A stretch of 63,847 nt of DNA from Actinomadura hibisca NBRC 15177 (GCF_001552635.1 NZ_BCRO01000075.1:1-63847); one strand, 5' to 3'; counted from the stretch's first letter, positions 17,644 to 26,823 are shown. Notes: generated from the sequence alone by a model not told the origin. Numbers and translations are program-made.

Positions 17644-19230
17644 GTGAGCACGTCTGTCATCGAGCCCGGCACACGACTCGCCGGCCGCTACCGCCTCGAA
17701 GAACGCATCAGCGACTCCGGCGGCTCCTCGCTGTGGAAGGCCGTCGACGAGATCCTCGCCCGCGCCGTCGCCGTGCGCACCTTCGACCCGGAGTTCCCGC
17801 GCATCGCCGAGGTGATCACCTCGGCGCGCGCCGCCAGCCGCCTCACCGACCCGCGCCTCACCCAGGTCTTCGACGCCGACGACTCCGGCGAGAACGCCTA
17901 CGTGGTCAGCGAGTGGGTGGTCGGCGAGACCCTGGAGCAGATGCTCGGCAAGGGCCCGCTGGAGCCCGGCCGCGCCGCCACCCTGCTGTACGAGGCCGCC
18001 GAGGCCATCGCCGCGGCCTACACCGCGGGCCTCACCCACCTGTGCCTGTCGCCGCGCGACCTGGTGTGGACGACCGGCGGCACCGTCAAGCTGCTGGGCA
18101 TCGCCACCGACGCCGCGCTGCGCGACTGCCGCGCCGACGACCCCGACGTCCAGGACGTCCGGGGCCTCGGCGCGATGTTGTACGCGGCGCTGACCGCGCA
18201 CTGGCCGGGCGACCCGGCCCGCTCCGCGCTGCCCGCCGCGCCCGCCACCGACGACGTGCCGCACGCGCCCCGCCAGGTGCAGGCGGGCATCGCCCAGGGC
18301 GTCAACGACATCGTCTGCCGCTGCCTGGGCATCGGCGACGGCGAGCCCATCACCACCCCCGCCGGCCTGGCCACGGCGCTGCGCGGCGTGCCGCGCACCC
18401 CGCTGCCGCTGTTCGCGGGGCTGGGCGGCGGCACCCCGCCGCCGCCCCGGCGCACGGCCGTGCGGCCGGCTCCGGCCCGCCCCGCGCCCCGGCCGCACGA
18501 GTCGCAGCCCCAGCCGCACTCCCAGACGCGCTCCCAGCCCCAGGCGCACCACACCCCGGCCCCGCCCGCGACCGCCCCGGTGGGCGCCCACCGTTCCGGC
18601 GGCAAGGGCAAGGGCGGCCGCGGCCTGCTGCTGGGCGTCGCCGCCGCCGCGCTGACCGTGATCGTCGGCCTCGGCGCGTGGGCCCTGGCCGGCGACGACA
18701 AGGACGACCCGGGCACCGGCGGGAACACCGGCGCCCGCGGCCAGACCGGCGGGCAGCCCGCGCAGCCCACGGCCAAGCCGTCGGTCGACCGGCTGAAGGC
18801 CGACAACGCGATCGCCGCCGAGGACCCCATCGGCGGGCACCTCGACCCGACGATCAAGAAGAACCCCGGCGCCGTGATCGACGGGCGCGACTCCACGGTC
18901 TGGAGCACCCAGACCTACGCCGACGTCAACTTCGGCCGCTACTCCAAGGGCCTCGGCGTCGTGCTCGACATGGGCCGCCCGGTCAAGGTGCAGAGCGTCA
19001 AGGTGGCCGGCGTGGAAGGGGGCGGCACCCTCCAGGTCCGGATCGGCGACTCGCAGACCCCCACCGACCTCACCTCGATCGGCCGCAACGACACCGTGTC
19101 CGGCGAGACCACAATCAACGTCTCGGCGCAGAAGGCCGGCCGGTACGTGCTGGTCTGGTTCACCAAGCTGCCGCGCTCCTGCAAGGGCAGGATGAGCGAG
19201 ATCACGGTCCTCGGCGCCTCCGCGGGCTGA
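17644..19230 (+). CDS. MurJ-associated membrane pseudokinase with extracellular discoidin-like domain
   Basis: 528 residues. Residues about 10-260 have a Ser/Thr-kinase fold with lost catalysis: the VAxK lysine is Arg (R45, AVAVRTF), HRDxKxxN has become SPRDLVW (136-142), and DFG has become GIATD (152-156). A Pro/His/Gln-rich linker leads to one membrane segment (about 325-350) and an external beta-domain (AVIDGRDSTVWSTQTY... GRYVLVWFTKLP) resembling F5/8-type carbohydrate-binding folds. In Mycobacterium this arrangement is fused to MviN and recruits FhaA when phosphorylated; here it is a separate gene 197 bp downstream of murJ. Such a scaffolding role is inferred. Confidence 0.9.
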   Translation: MSTSVIEPGTRLAGRYRLEERISDSGGSSLWKAVDEILARAVAVRTFDPEFPRIAEVITSARAASRLTDPRLTQVFDADDSGENAYVVSEWVVGETLEQMLGKGPLEPGRAATLLYEAAEAIAAAYTAGLTHLCLSPRDLVWTTGGTVKLLGIATDAALRDCRADDPDVQDVRGLGAMLYAALTAHWPGDPARSALPAAPATDDVPHAPRQVQAGIAQGVNDIVCRCLGIGDGEPITTPAGLATALRGVPRTPLPLFAGLGGGTPPPPRRTAVRPAPARPAPRPHESQPQPHSQTRSQPQAHHTPAPPATAPVGAHRSGGKGKGGRGLLLGVAAAALTVIVGLGAWALAGDDKDDPGTGGNTGARGQTGGQPAQPTAKPSVDRLKADNAIAAEDPIGGHLDPTIKKNPGAVIDGRDSTVWSTQTYADVNFGRYSKGLGVVLDMGRPVKVQSVKVAGVEGGGTLQVRIGDSQTPTDLTSIGRNDTVSGETTINVSAQKAGRYVLVWFTKLPRSCKGRMSEITVLGASAG

Positions 19231-19473
19231 TCTTCCAGGATCGTTCCGCTGGTCGCGGGCCGGTCACCGGGCGCGCCACGACCAGCGTCACAGGTCGGTG
19301 GCGATCCGGTCACCGGCGAACGGGCTGTGACGTGGGGCTGGATCAGTCTGTATCGTGCCTGTGAGCAGAATTGTCCCCTCCCCCCAGGAATCTGTGGTGC
19401 GCACCCCAGCAGGCGTTTCCGGCCGACGACGTCCGCCGCTGAACGGCCCCGCCGCGCTCGAAGGCCGTCGCCC

Positions 19474-20097
19474 ATGGCGTCGGTGAGCACGCGCCCGGTG
19501 GACGAGACCCCCGACAAGGAACTGCTCGCCCGGCACGCGGCGGGGGACCCCCATGCCTTCGCCGAGCTGGTCAACCGGCACCGCGACCGCATGTGGGCCG
19601 TCGCGGTGCGCACGCTCGGCGACCCCGAGGAGGCCGCCGACGCGCTGCAGGACGCCTGCCTGTCGGCCTTCCGCGCCGCCGGCCGGTTCCGCGGCGACGC
19701 CGCCGTCACCACCTGGCTGCACCGGATCGTGGTGAACGCCTGCCTGGACCGCATCCGCCGCAAGTCGGTGCGGCCCGCCACGCCGATGGGCGACGACGCC
19801 ACCTTCGACGCCGTCGCGCCCAAGGCCCCCGACCCCACCGACGCGCACGGCGTCGCCCTGGACGTGCGCAGCGCGCTCGCGGTCCTGCCGTTCGAGCAGC
19901 GGGCCGCGCTGGTCCTGGTCGACATGATGGGCTACTCGGTCGACGACGCCGCCCGCGTGCTGGAGGTGCCGCCCGGCACCATCAAGAGCCGCTGCGCGCG
20001 CGGCCGCGCCCGGCTCGCGCCGCTGCTGACCCACCACCGGAACCGTCCGGGGCCCCGGAACGTCGGAGGTGTGGAAGGAGGTGGCACACCCAGATGA
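19474..20097 (+). CDS. sigM: ECF RNA polymerase sigma factor, SigM-like
   Basis: 207 residues with region 2 (HAFAELVNRHRDRMWAVAVR and DALQDACLSAFRAAGRFRGD) and region 4 (LPFEQRAALVLVDMMGYSVDD, then VPPGTIKSRCARGRARL). SigM is named from its position beside murJ/pseudokinase and trxB-trxA, as in Mycobacterium and Streptomyces; the target regulon is inferred to be envelope or stress genes. ATG 19474 is preferred over an upstream frame because homology begins at DKELLARHAAGD. It overlaps the anti-sigma start (ATGA). Confidence 0.92.
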   Translation: MASVSTRPVDETPDKELLARHAAGDPHAFAELVNRHRDRMWAVAVRTLGDPEEAADALQDACLSAFRAAGRFRGDAAVTTWLHRIVVNACLDRIRRKSVRPATPMGDDATFDAVAPKAPDPTDAHGVALDVRSALAVLPFEQRAALVLVDMMGYSVDDAARVLEVPPGTIKSRCARGRARLAPLLTHHRNRPGPRNVGGVEGGGTPR

Positions 20098-20912
20098 AGA
20101 ACCCCGCACATCTTGACTACGACACCCTGGCCGACCTGGCCGAGGGGCTGCTCGAAGACGACCACGCCGCCTCCGTCAACGCGCACCTCGAATCCTGCGC
20201 CGACTGCCGGGACCGCTCCGCCGACCTTGCGGACGTCTCCCGGCTCCTGGCGGAGGCACCGACACCGGCCATGCCCGCCGACCTGGCGTCGCGCATCGAC
20301 TCGGCCATCGCGGCCGAATCGTTGCACAGCGCCCAGGTGGTGAGCCTGGAGCAGCGGCGCGGACGACGGCATTGGCGGCTCCTGTCGGCGGCGGCCGCCA
20401 CAGCGATCGTGCTCGGCGGCGGAGCGATGGTCGGCAAGGCCGCGCTGGAGGGCTCCGACGGCGACGCCAGCACCGCGGCGAAGACACCCGTGATGGACGG
20501 GAGCGACGGCGGCGCCGCCATGCGCAGCTCCGCGCGGGCGCCCGGCGCGGCGACCGAGGGCTCGGGGCCGCGGCGCGACACCCTGGCCGCCCCGGTGACC
20601 TTCACCGTGGCCGCCAGCGGCACCGACTACCGCGCCTCGTCCCTGGGCCCGCAGGTCGGCGACCTGCTGGGCAAGGGGGGCGAGTCGCGCACCGAGGGCC
20701 GCGCTCCGGACGCGCGCCTGTCGGAGTGCGTCGCGAGCGTCACCCGGGGCAAGACCCCCGCGCTGGTCGACTCGGCCAGGTACGAGGGCGGCCCCGCGAC
20801 GGTGATCGCCGTCAGGGCCGCCAAGCCCGACGCCTGGGAGATCTGGGTCGTCGGCCCGGACTGCTCGGCCCAGGACACGCGCGAGCTGAAGCACACGGTC
20901 GCCGGCGGCTGA
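20094..20912 (+). CDS. Zinc-finger anti-sigma factor, membrane-anchored
   Basis: 272 residues. The N-terminal cytoplasmic part has HLESCADC (H31, C35, C38), the HxxxCxxC zinc motif of ZAS anti-sigma factors. One membrane helix spans about 95-115, followed by a Ser/Gly-rich region and an extracytoplasmic domain with two cysteines (SECVASV and GPDCSAQD) that could form a disulphide. Its start overlaps the sigma-factor stop by 4 nt, so the two are translationally coupled. It presumably holds the sigma factor inactive until a signal is sensed. Confidence 0.93.
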   Translation: MKNPAHLDYDTLADLAEGLLEDDHAASVNAHLESCADCRDRSADLADVSRLLAEAPTPAMPADLASRIDSAIAAESLHSAQVVSLEQRRGRRHWRLLSAAAATAIVLGGGAMVGKAALEGSDGDASTAAKTPVMDGSDGGAAMRSSARAPGAATEGSGPRRDTLAAPVTFTVAASGTDYRASSLGPQVGDLLGKGGESRTEGRAPDARLSECVASVTRGKTPALVDSARYEGGPATVIAVRAAKPDAWEIWVVGPDCSAQDTRELKHTVAGG

Positions 20913-20940
20913 CGAACGCCCGGCCTGCACACATATATAC

Positions 20941-20974
20941 GGAAGGGCCGCTCCCGGCCGGGAGCGGCCCTTCC
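20941..20974. terminator. Bidirectional hairpin between anti-sigma gene and hydrolase
   Basis: A perfect 15-bp stem, GGAAGGGCCGCTCCC paired with GGGAGCGGCCCTTCC, with a short loop. It lies between two convergent genes; no strong T-run on either side. Confidence 0.8.
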
Positions 20975-20991
20975 GTGCGTCCGGTCCGACG

Positions 20992-21567
20992 TCAGCCCAG
21001 CTCGCGCAGGAAGTCCTCGACGATCGCCCACGCCTTCTCGGCGGCCTCGGCGTCGTGGTCGGGCAGGTCGGGGTCGGTGAACAGGTGGCCCGCGCCCCGG
21101 TAGCGGAACACCTCCACGTCCGCGCCCGCGCGGCGCATCCGCAGGTACCAGGCGTTCAGCCAGTCCACCGGCTCGTAGGTGTCGGGGTCGGCGACGTGGA
21201 GCTGCACCGCGATCTCGGTGGCGGCGTCGTCGGCGATGTCGGAGGTGCCGTGCATCAGCAGCAGCCCGCCCGCCTTCTCGTCGGCCAGCGCCAGGTTCTG
21301 CGCGATGGCGCCGCCCAGCGAGAAGCCCGCGTAGACCAGGCCGCCGTCGCCGACCAGGGGGGCGGCCGCCGCCACCGCGCGGCGCAGCAGCTCGTCCCGG
21401 CCGATCTCTTCTTTGATCTTGAGGCCGGCCTCCTGGCTGTCGGCGACGCGCCCGTCGTACAGGTCGGGGGTGTGCACCTCGTGCCCGGCCGCGCGCAGCC
21501 GCTCGGCGGCCTGGTGGACGGCGGGCCGCAACCCGTACATCGAGTGGAGGAGAAGGATTCGCGCCAT
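20992..21567 (-). CDS. Dienelactone-hydrolase family protein
   Basis: 191-residue alpha/beta hydrolase: ILLLHSMYGLRP near the N-terminus (oxyanion region) and YAGFSLGGAIAQNLA, where Ser replaces the typical DLH Cys nucleophile. DPDTYEP is a likely acid position and GAGHLFTDPDLPDHD supplies the His. It is cytosolic and its substrate is unknown. ATG 21567 is followed by ARILLLHS and preceded by a GAATCCT stretch. It is divergent from trxB across 204 bp. Confidence 0.88.
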   Translation of the reverse strand: MARILLLHSMYGLRPAVHQAAERLRAAGHEVHTPDLYDGRVADSQEAGLKIKEEIGRDELLRRAVAAAAPLVGDGGLVYAGFSLGGAIAQNLALADEKAGGLLLMHGTSDIADDAATEIAVQLHVADPDTYEPVDWLNAWYLRMRRAGADVEVFRYRGAGHLFTDPDLPDHDAEAAEKAWAIVEDFLRELG

Positions 21568-21771
21568 GGGGACAAGCTTATGACCGGCCCTGTGACCGGC
21601 ACGGCGACGGCCCGGGAATCCCTGGGGCCTAGGATCGGTTGACGCCACCGACAGGGCGGGCTGAGCCGGAGGCGGCGAGGCGCCGAGCGGTGAGGCGGCA
21701 GGGCGGAGGCGTCCCGGCGTGGGCCGTGGCGGGCCTTGGCACCGAAGGCGAACAAGGAGAAGGACAGTACT

Positions 21772-22749
21772 GTGAGCGACGTCCGCAACGTCATCATCAT
21801 CGGCTCGGGCCCCTCGGGCTACACGGCCGCGATCTACGCCGCCCGGGGCGACCTCAAGCCCCTGGTGTTCGAGGGGTCGGTGACCGCCGGCGGCGCGCTG
21901 ATGAACACCACCGACGTGGAGAACTTCCCCGGCTTCCCCGACGGGATCATGGGCCCGGACCTGATGGACGGATTGCGCAAGCAGGCCGAGCGGTTCGGCG
22001 CCGAGCTGATCACCGACGACGTCACCGAGGTCGACCTGACCGCCGACCCCAAGATCGTCAAGGTGGGCGAGGACGTCTACCGCGCGCACGCCGTGATCGT
22101 CGCCACCGGCTCGGGCTACCGCGAGCTGGGCCTGCCCGACGAGAAGCGCCTGTCGGGCCGCGGCGTGTCCTGGTGCGCCACCTGCGACGGCTTCTTCTTC
22201 CGCGAGCAGGACATCGTGGTCGTCGGCGGCGGCGACACCGCGATGGAGGAGGCCATCTTCCTGACCAAGTTCGCCCGCTCGGTCACCGTCGTGCACCGCC
22301 GCGACGAGCTGCGCGCCAGCCGCATCATGCAGGACCGCGCGTTCGCCAACGAGAAGATCCGGTTCGTGTGGGACAGCGAGGTCGTGGGGATCCACGGCGA
22401 GGACCGCGTCCAGGGCGTGCAGCTGCGCAACCTCAAGACCGGCGCCGAGTCCCGCCTCGACGTCACCGGCCTGTTCATCGCGATCGGCCACGACCCCCGC
22501 AGCGAGCTGTTCGCCGGGCAGCTCGACAGCGACGCCGACGGCTACCTGCTGGTCCGGCACCCGACCACCGCCACCAAGATCCCGGGCGTGTTCGCCGCCG
22601 GCGACGTCGTCGACCACGTCTACCGGCAGGCCATCACCGCGGCCGGCAGCGGCTGCTCGGCCGCCATCGACGCCGAGCGCTGGCTCCAGGACCGCGGCGA
22701 GGCCGAGATCGTGCCGCAGCCCGCCAAGGAGCTGGCCGGCGAGGGCTGA
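21772..22749 (+). CDS. trxB: Thioredoxin-disulfide reductase
   Basis: A 325-residue cytosolic flavoprotein that passes electrons from NADPH through FAD and a redox disulphide to thioredoxin. FAD site GSGPSG (11-16), redox pair C135-A-T-C138, NADPH site VVVGGGDTAMEEA and HRR, then the second FAD motif GVFAAGDVVDH. GTG 21772 has a strong AAGGAGAAGGA ribosome site. trxA follows 74 bp downstream. Position next to sigM matches Streptomyces and Mycobacterium, where oxidative-stress sigma factors drive this pair. Confidence 0.97.
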   Translation: MSDVRNVIIIGSGPSGYTAAIYAARGDLKPLVFEGSVTAGGALMNTTDVENFPGFPDGIMGPDLMDGLRKQAERFGAELITDDVTEVDLTADPKIVKVGEDVYRAHAVIVATGSGYRELGLPDEKRLSGRGVSWCATCDGFFFREQDIVVVGGGDTAMEEAIFLTKFARSVTVVHRRDELRASRIMQDRAFANEKIRFVWDSEVVGIHGEDRVQGVQLRNLKTGAESRLDVTGLFIAIGHDPRSELFAGQLDSDADGYLLVRHPTTATKIPGVFAAGDVVDHVYRQAITAAGSGCSAAIDAERWLQDRGEAEIVPQPAKELAGEG

Positions 22750-22823
22750 CCGGCTGTCCGCAGTACCCGACCAGCGCGCGGCGGCGGGCACCTCCGCCGC
22801 CGGGGGAACACGAAGGAGAAACC

Positions 22824-23138
22824 ATGAAGGCCGTGACCGACGCCGACTTCGAGGCCCAGGTCCTCAAGAACGACAAGCCCGTTCTGGTCGACTTCTGGGC
22901 GGAGTGGTGCGGCCCGTGCCGGATGGTCGCCCCCATCCTGGAGGAGATCTCCAAGGAGCACGGCGACAAGCTCGACATCGTCAAGCTCAACATCGACGAG
23001 AACCCGCAGGTGCCGGCGCAGTACGGCGTCATGCAGATCCCGACCATGAACGTCTACCAGGGCGGCGAGGTCGTCAAGCAGATCATGGGCGCCAAGCCCA
23101 AGGCCGCCCTGCTGCGCGACCTGGCCGAGTTCCTCTGA
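22824..23138 (+). CDS. trxA: Thioredoxin
   Basis: 104 residues with the active site WCGPC (C29, C32), cis-proline segment QIPTMNVYQGG and the ending DLAEFL. Cytosolic disulphide reductant for ribonucleotide reductase, peroxiredoxins and others; recycled by the TrxB encoded just upstream. ATG 22824 has a GAAGGAGA ribosome site. A strong hairpin follows 29 bp after the stop. Confidence 0.97.
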   Translation: MKAVTDADFEAQVLKNDKPVLVDFWAEWCGPCRMVAPILEEISKEHGDKLDIVKLNIDENPQVPAQYGVMQIPTMNVYQGGEVVKQIMGAKPKAALLRDLAEFL

Positions 23139-23167
23139 CCCGGCCCGCCCACCCCCGTTCCACGGGA

Positions 23168-23200
23168 AACGGCCCGCACCTCGCCGAGGTGCGGGCCGTT
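23168..23200. terminator. Hairpin terminator between trxA and GNAT gene
   Basis: AACGGCCCGCACCTCG and CGAGGTGCGGGCCGTT form a near-continuous perfect palindrome between convergent genes. No clear T-run, as is usual for high-GC actinobacteria. Confidence 0.8.
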
Positions 23201-23225
23201 CCGCTCTCCGGGCTCTGACGGCGCC

Positions 23226-23843
23226 TCACACGGGCCGGAGCGCGCCCTCCGGGGTCATGGAGCCCAGCAGCCGCTCCAGGGCCACCTCGACGTCCTCACG
23301 CCACGACAGGGCCGACTTCAGCTCCAGCCGCAGCCGCGGGTAGCGGTGGTGGGGCCGCACTGTCTTGAACCCGACCGACAGCAGGTAGTCGGCCGGCACC
23401 ATGCAGCCGCCCTCCTCGCCCTTGAGGTCGCCGAACGCCTCGATGGCCTTCACCCCGCGCCGGGTCAGGTCCTTGGCCACGCCCTGCACCAGCATCCGGC
23501 CGAGGCCGCCGCCGGTGAAGTCGGGCAGGATGTGCGCGGTCATCAGCAGCACCGCGTCCGCGCTGACCGGGCTGGTCGGGAACGCCACCGAGCGCGGCAC
23601 GTACAGCGGCGGCGCGTAGAGCACGAACCCGGCCGGGACGTCGTCGACGTACACGAGCTTCCCGCAGCCGCCCCACTCCAGCAGGGTCGAGGAGATCCAC
23701 GCCTCCTTCTCCAGCTCCGGGGCGCCCGCCTCCACCGCGCGGTCGCGGCTCACCGGGTCCAGCTCCCAGAAGACGCAGCGCCGGCAGCGGCGCGGCAGGT
23801 CGTCCAGATTGTCCAGCGTGATGTTCACGAGACGACGCGACAC
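23226..23843 (-). CDS. GNAT family N-acetyltransferase
   Basis: 205 residues. The acetyl-CoA region is LPDFTGGGLGRMLVQGVAKDL (a Q/GxxGxG/A-like loop), preceded by SADAVLLMTAHI and followed by GVKAIEAFGD. An N-terminal segment CRRCVFWELDP holds paired cysteines seen in the actinobacterial homologues placed between trxA and the parAB region. The acceptor is unknown. GTG 23843 is chosen as the start of conserved sequence (RRLVNITLDNLDDLP). It is divergent from the aminotransferase gene. Confidence 0.85.
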   Translation of the reverse strand: MSRRLVNITLDNLDDLPRRCRRCVFWELDPVSRDRAVEAGAPELEKEAWISSTLLEWGGCGKLVYVDDVPAGFVLYAPPLYVPRSVAFPTSPVSADAVLLMTAHILPDFTGGGLGRMLVQGVAKDLTRRGVKAIEAFGDLKGEEGGCMVPADYLLSVGFKTVRPHHRYPRLRLELKSALSWREDVEVALERLLGSMTPEGALRPV

Positions 23844-24027
23844 CTGTTCGGCACCCCCAGGGCGGTACGCCACTTCGCAGAAAATCCCGGAACAGACCGG
23901 GACCCTCGGGCATCGTATCGGAGAGGGGACGCGGTCCCCGGCAGGCGAGGCGCGGGGGTTCCACGCACCCCGCCGACGGCGATGCCGTAGTTTGCAGAGA
24001 CATTCCGAACACCCCTGGAGGTGCCTC

Positions 24028-25323
24028 GTGGAACAGCACACGCGCACGGATGCCTACACCGATCGCTACGCCGCCCGTGCCGCCGGCATGGTGGCCTCGG
24101 AGATCCGGGCTCTGTTCGCCGTGGCTGCCCGCCCCGAGGTGGTCTCCCTGGCGGGCGGGATGCCGTACGTGTCGGCGCTGCCGCTGGACGAGGTCGGCCG
24201 CATGGTCGGCGACCTGGTGGCGCGCAACGGCGCGGAGGTCCTCCAGTACGCCTCGGCGCAGGGCGACCCGGTGCTGCGCGAGCGCATCTGCGAGGTGATG
24301 GCCCTCGAAGGCGTGCAGGCGTCGGCCGACGACGTCGTGGTGACGGTGGGCGCGCAGCAGGCGCTGGACCTGGTCACCCGGATCTTCGTGGACCCGGGCG
24401 ACGTGGTGCTGGCCGAGGCGCCGTCCTACGTGGGGGCGCTCGGCACCTTCGCCTCCTACCAGGCCGACGTCGTGCACGTGCCGCTGGACGAGGGCGGCCT
24501 GATCCCCGCGGCGCTGCGCGAGACGCTGGAGCGGCTGCGCCGCGAGGGCCGCACCGTCAAGTTCCTGTACACCGTCCCCACCTTCCAGAACCCGGCCGGC
24601 GTCACCCTCACCACCGCGCGCCGCGCGCAGATCCTGGAGATCGCCGCCGAGTACGACGTGCTGATCATCGAGGACAACCCCTACGGCCTGCTCGGCTTCG
24701 ACGGCGACCCGATGCGGGCGCTGCGGGCCGACGACGCCGAGCGCGTCGTCTACCTCGGCTCGTTCTCCAAGACCATCGCCTCGGGCCTGCGGGTCGGCTG
24801 GGTGCTCGCGCCGCACGCGGTGCGCGCCAAGCTCGTGCTGGCCGCCGAGTCGGCGATCCTGTGCCCGTCGAGCTTCTCCCAGCTCGCCGTCCGCGAGTAC
24901 CTCACCACCCAGCCGTGGCGCGAGCAGATCAAGGACTTCCGCGAGCTGTACCGCGAGCGGCGCGACGCGATGCTGGAATCGCTGGACGCCTTCATGCCGG
25001 AGGGCTGCACGTGGACGCGCCCGGCGGGCGGCTTCTTCGTGTGGCTGACCCTGCCCGAGGGCCTGGACGCCAAGGCGATGGCCCCGCGCGCGCTGGCCGA
25101 GCGCGTCGCCTACGTCCCCGGCACCGGCTTCTACGCCGACGGCGACGGGCGGCGGCACATGCGGATCTCCTACTGCTACCCCGAGCCGCACCGCATCCGC
25201 GAGGGGGTGCGCCGCCTGGCCGGCGTCGTCGAGCAGGAGATCCGGCTGCGCGACACCTTCGGGGGAGTCGAGCACCAGCGCTCCCCCGGCGGGGTCCACA
25301 CGCCGGGGCCCGACACGGTCTGA
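24028..25323 (+). CDS. PLP-dependent aminotransferase (2-aminoadipate/MocR-type catalytic domain)
   Basis: 431-residue class I/II aminotransferase without a GntR DNA-binding domain. Cofactor residues are visible in TVGAQQALDL, EAPSYVGALG and PTFQNPAGVTLT, in IIEDNPYGLL, and in YLGSFSKTIASGLRVGW, where the Lys forms the Schiff base. Similar proteins act on 2-aminoadipate, aromatic or branched amino acids; the substrate here is not determined. GTG 24028 has a CTGGAGG ribosome site. Same direction as the ligase gene, but a terminator hairpin lies between. Confidence 0.9.
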   Translation: MEQHTRTDAYTDRYAARAAGMVASEIRALFAVAARPEVVSLAGGMPYVSALPLDEVGRMVGDLVARNGAEVLQYASAQGDPVLRERICEVMALEGVQASADDVVVTVGAQQALDLVTRIFVDPGDVVLAEAPSYVGALGTFASYQADVVHVPLDEGGLIPAALRETLERLRREGRTVKFLYTVPTFQNPAGVTLTTARRAQILEIAAEYDVLIIEDNPYGLLGFDGDPMRALRADDAERVVYLGSFSKTIASGLRVGWVLAPHAVRAKLVLAAESAILCPSSFSQLAVREYLTTQPWREQIKDFRELYRERRDAMLESLDAFMPEGCTWTRPAGGFFVWLTLPEGLDAKAMAPRALAERVAYVPGTGFYADGDGRRHMRISYCYPEPHRIREGVRRLAGVVEQEIRLRDTFGGVEHQRSPGGVHTPGPDTV

Positions 25324-25336
25324 GACGCTGGACGCG

Positions 25337-25367
25337 ACGCCCGGCCTCCCATCGGGGAGCCGGGCGT
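25337..25367 (+). terminator. Hairpin between aminotransferase and ligase genes
   Basis: ACGCCCGGC (25337-25345) pairs with GCCGGGCGT (25359-25367), with additional inner CTCC/GGGG pairing, followed by TTCCC. Probable intrinsic terminator. Confidence 0.7.
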
Positions 25368-25394
25368 TTCCCATCTCACAGGAAGGCAGGGGTT

Positions 25395-26360
25395 GTGGAA
25401 CTCGGTCACGTCGTCGTGCTCGCCGGGGGACTGTCGCACGAACGGGAGGTCTCCCTGCGTTCGGGCCGCCGCGTCGCCGACGCGCTGCGCTCGGTGGACG
25501 TCCCGGTGGAGCTGCGGGACGCCGACGCGACCCTGCTCGACTCCTTCACCAGCGACCCGCCGGACGCGGTGTTCCCGGTGCTGCACGGCGCGGCGGGGGA
25601 GGACGGCGCGATCCGGGGCGTCCTGGAGCTGCTCGGCATCCCGTACGTGGGCGCGCGCCCGGACGCGTGCCGGGTGGCGTGGGACAAGCCGACGGCCAAG
25701 GCGGTCGTCCACCGGGCGGGCTTGCGGACGCCCGCCTCGGTCGCCCTGCCGAAGGAGGTCTTCCACGACCTGGGTGCCTCCGCCGTCCTGGAGCGGATCC
25801 TGAACCATCTGGGCCTCCCCCTGTTCGTGAAGCCGACGCAGGGCGGCTCGGCGCTGGGCGCGTCGGTCGTCCGGGAGGCGGGGGACCTGCCCGCCGCGAT
25901 GGTGGGCTGCTTCGCCTACGGGGACGCGGCTCTGGTGGAGCAGTACGTGGCGGGCACGGAGATCGCCGTCAGCGTCATCGAACGCGGCGGCGAGCCCCAC
26001 GCCCTGCCCGCCGTGGAGATCGTGGCCCCTGGGGGCCGCTACGACTACACGGCCCGCTACGACGCGGGCGACACCGAGTTCGTCACCCCGGCGAGGCTGA
26101 GCGACGAGGCGACCGCGCGGGCGACGGCGGCGGCCGTGACGGCCCACCGCGCGCTGGGGCTGCGCGACCTGTCCCGTACCGACCTGATCGTCTCCCCAGA
26201 CGGCGAGGTGCACTTCCTGGAAGTGAACGTGGCCCCGGGGATGACGGAGACGAGCCTGCTCCCCCGGGCGGTGAGCGCCGCCGATCTGGACCTGGGCGAG
26301 TTGTGCCGCGACCTGATCGAGCGCCGCCTGACGTCCCGGCGCGAGGATAGCCGGGACTGA
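25395..26360 (+). CDS. D-alanine--D-alanine ligase-like ATP-grasp enzyme
   Basis: 321 residues of the Ddl/ATP-grasp family: N-terminal VVLAGGLSHEREVSLRSG (the GGxSxEREVS substrate loop), FPVLHGAAGEDGAIRG, VGARPDACRVAWDKPTAK, PLFVKPTQGGSALGAS, EQYVAGTEIAVSVI, and the metal-binding end LEVNVAPGMTETSLLP. Ligases usually have NTxPGMT; here it is NVAPGMT. It may be the housekeeping Ddl or a dedicated paralogue acting on another dipeptide. GTG 25395 has an AGGAAGG ribosome site. It lies beside the parS cluster. Confidence 0.88.
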   Translation: MELGHVVVLAGGLSHEREVSLRSGRRVADALRSVDVPVELRDADATLLDSFTSDPPDAVFPVLHGAAGEDGAIRGVLELLGIPYVGARPDACRVAWDKPTAKAVVHRAGLRTPASVALPKEVFHDLGASAVLERILNHLGLPLFVKPTQGGSALGASVVREAGDLPAAMVGCFAYGDAALVEQYVAGTEIAVSVIERGGEPHALPAVEIVAPGGRYDYTARYDAGDTEFVTPARLSDEATARATAAAVTAHRALGLRDLSRTDLIVSPDGEVHFLEVNVAPGMTETSLLPRAVSAADLDLGELCRDLIERRLTSRREDSRD

Positions 26361-26371
26361 CGGGCTGAGAC

Positions 26372-26578
26372 GTTTCACGGGAAACCACGAGTCTCCGCAG
26401 GCGCAGTTTCCCGTGAAACGTCGATGCGCCCCGAGAGCAGCCTCAAGGTTTCTCGTGAAACGTTGGCGCGCCCCGAGATCAGCGCCAGAAAGCGTCGCCG
26501 CAGCCCGGCAGGGGCCGCCCAGGTTTCCCGTGAAACCCTCACTCCCCAAGAGCGCGGCCCCTCGGTTTCCCGTGAAAC
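26372..26578. promoter_or_regulatory. parS: Cluster of five parS sites
   Basis: Five near-consensus ParB-binding sites lie in 207 bp: 26372-26385 GTTTCACGGGAAAC; 26406-26419, 26523-26536 and 26565-26578 GTTTCCCGTGAAAC (the same sequence in the opposite orientation); and 26448-26461 GTTTCTCGTGAAAC. The consensus is GTTTCACGTGAAAC. They occupy the gap between the ligase gene and the 3' end of parB. ParB should load here and spread toward oriC. Confidence 0.92.
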
Positions 26579-26823
26579 GTCGGCCGCCAACCCCACGGAT
26601 CGATTCCCGGCCGGGCGGATGTTTCGCCGCCGGACGGCGGGAAATACATGATCACGAAGTGGCCGCCCGGGGGAGTGCACGGGCTCGGCCGAGCGAGGCA
26701 CGGCTTCCGGCCGCCGTCACGGGCGGGTGCGGTGGTCCCCCGGGTCCCGGGACCGTCCCCCGGCGATGACGGCACCGGCGACGCCCGCTCGGCGCCGGCC
26801 CCCGGTGTTCATCCGCACATGCG
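26579..26823. other. Gene-free spacer between parS cluster and parB terminator
   Basis: About 245 bp with no supported gene. It contains ATGTTTCGCCGCC (a very weak parS resemblance) and no other recognisable signal. Confidence 0.5.

Noticed and set aside
26579..26640. ATGTTTCGCCGCC near 26620 as a sixth clustered parS
   Set aside because: Only one arm resembles parS; the second arm is absent.
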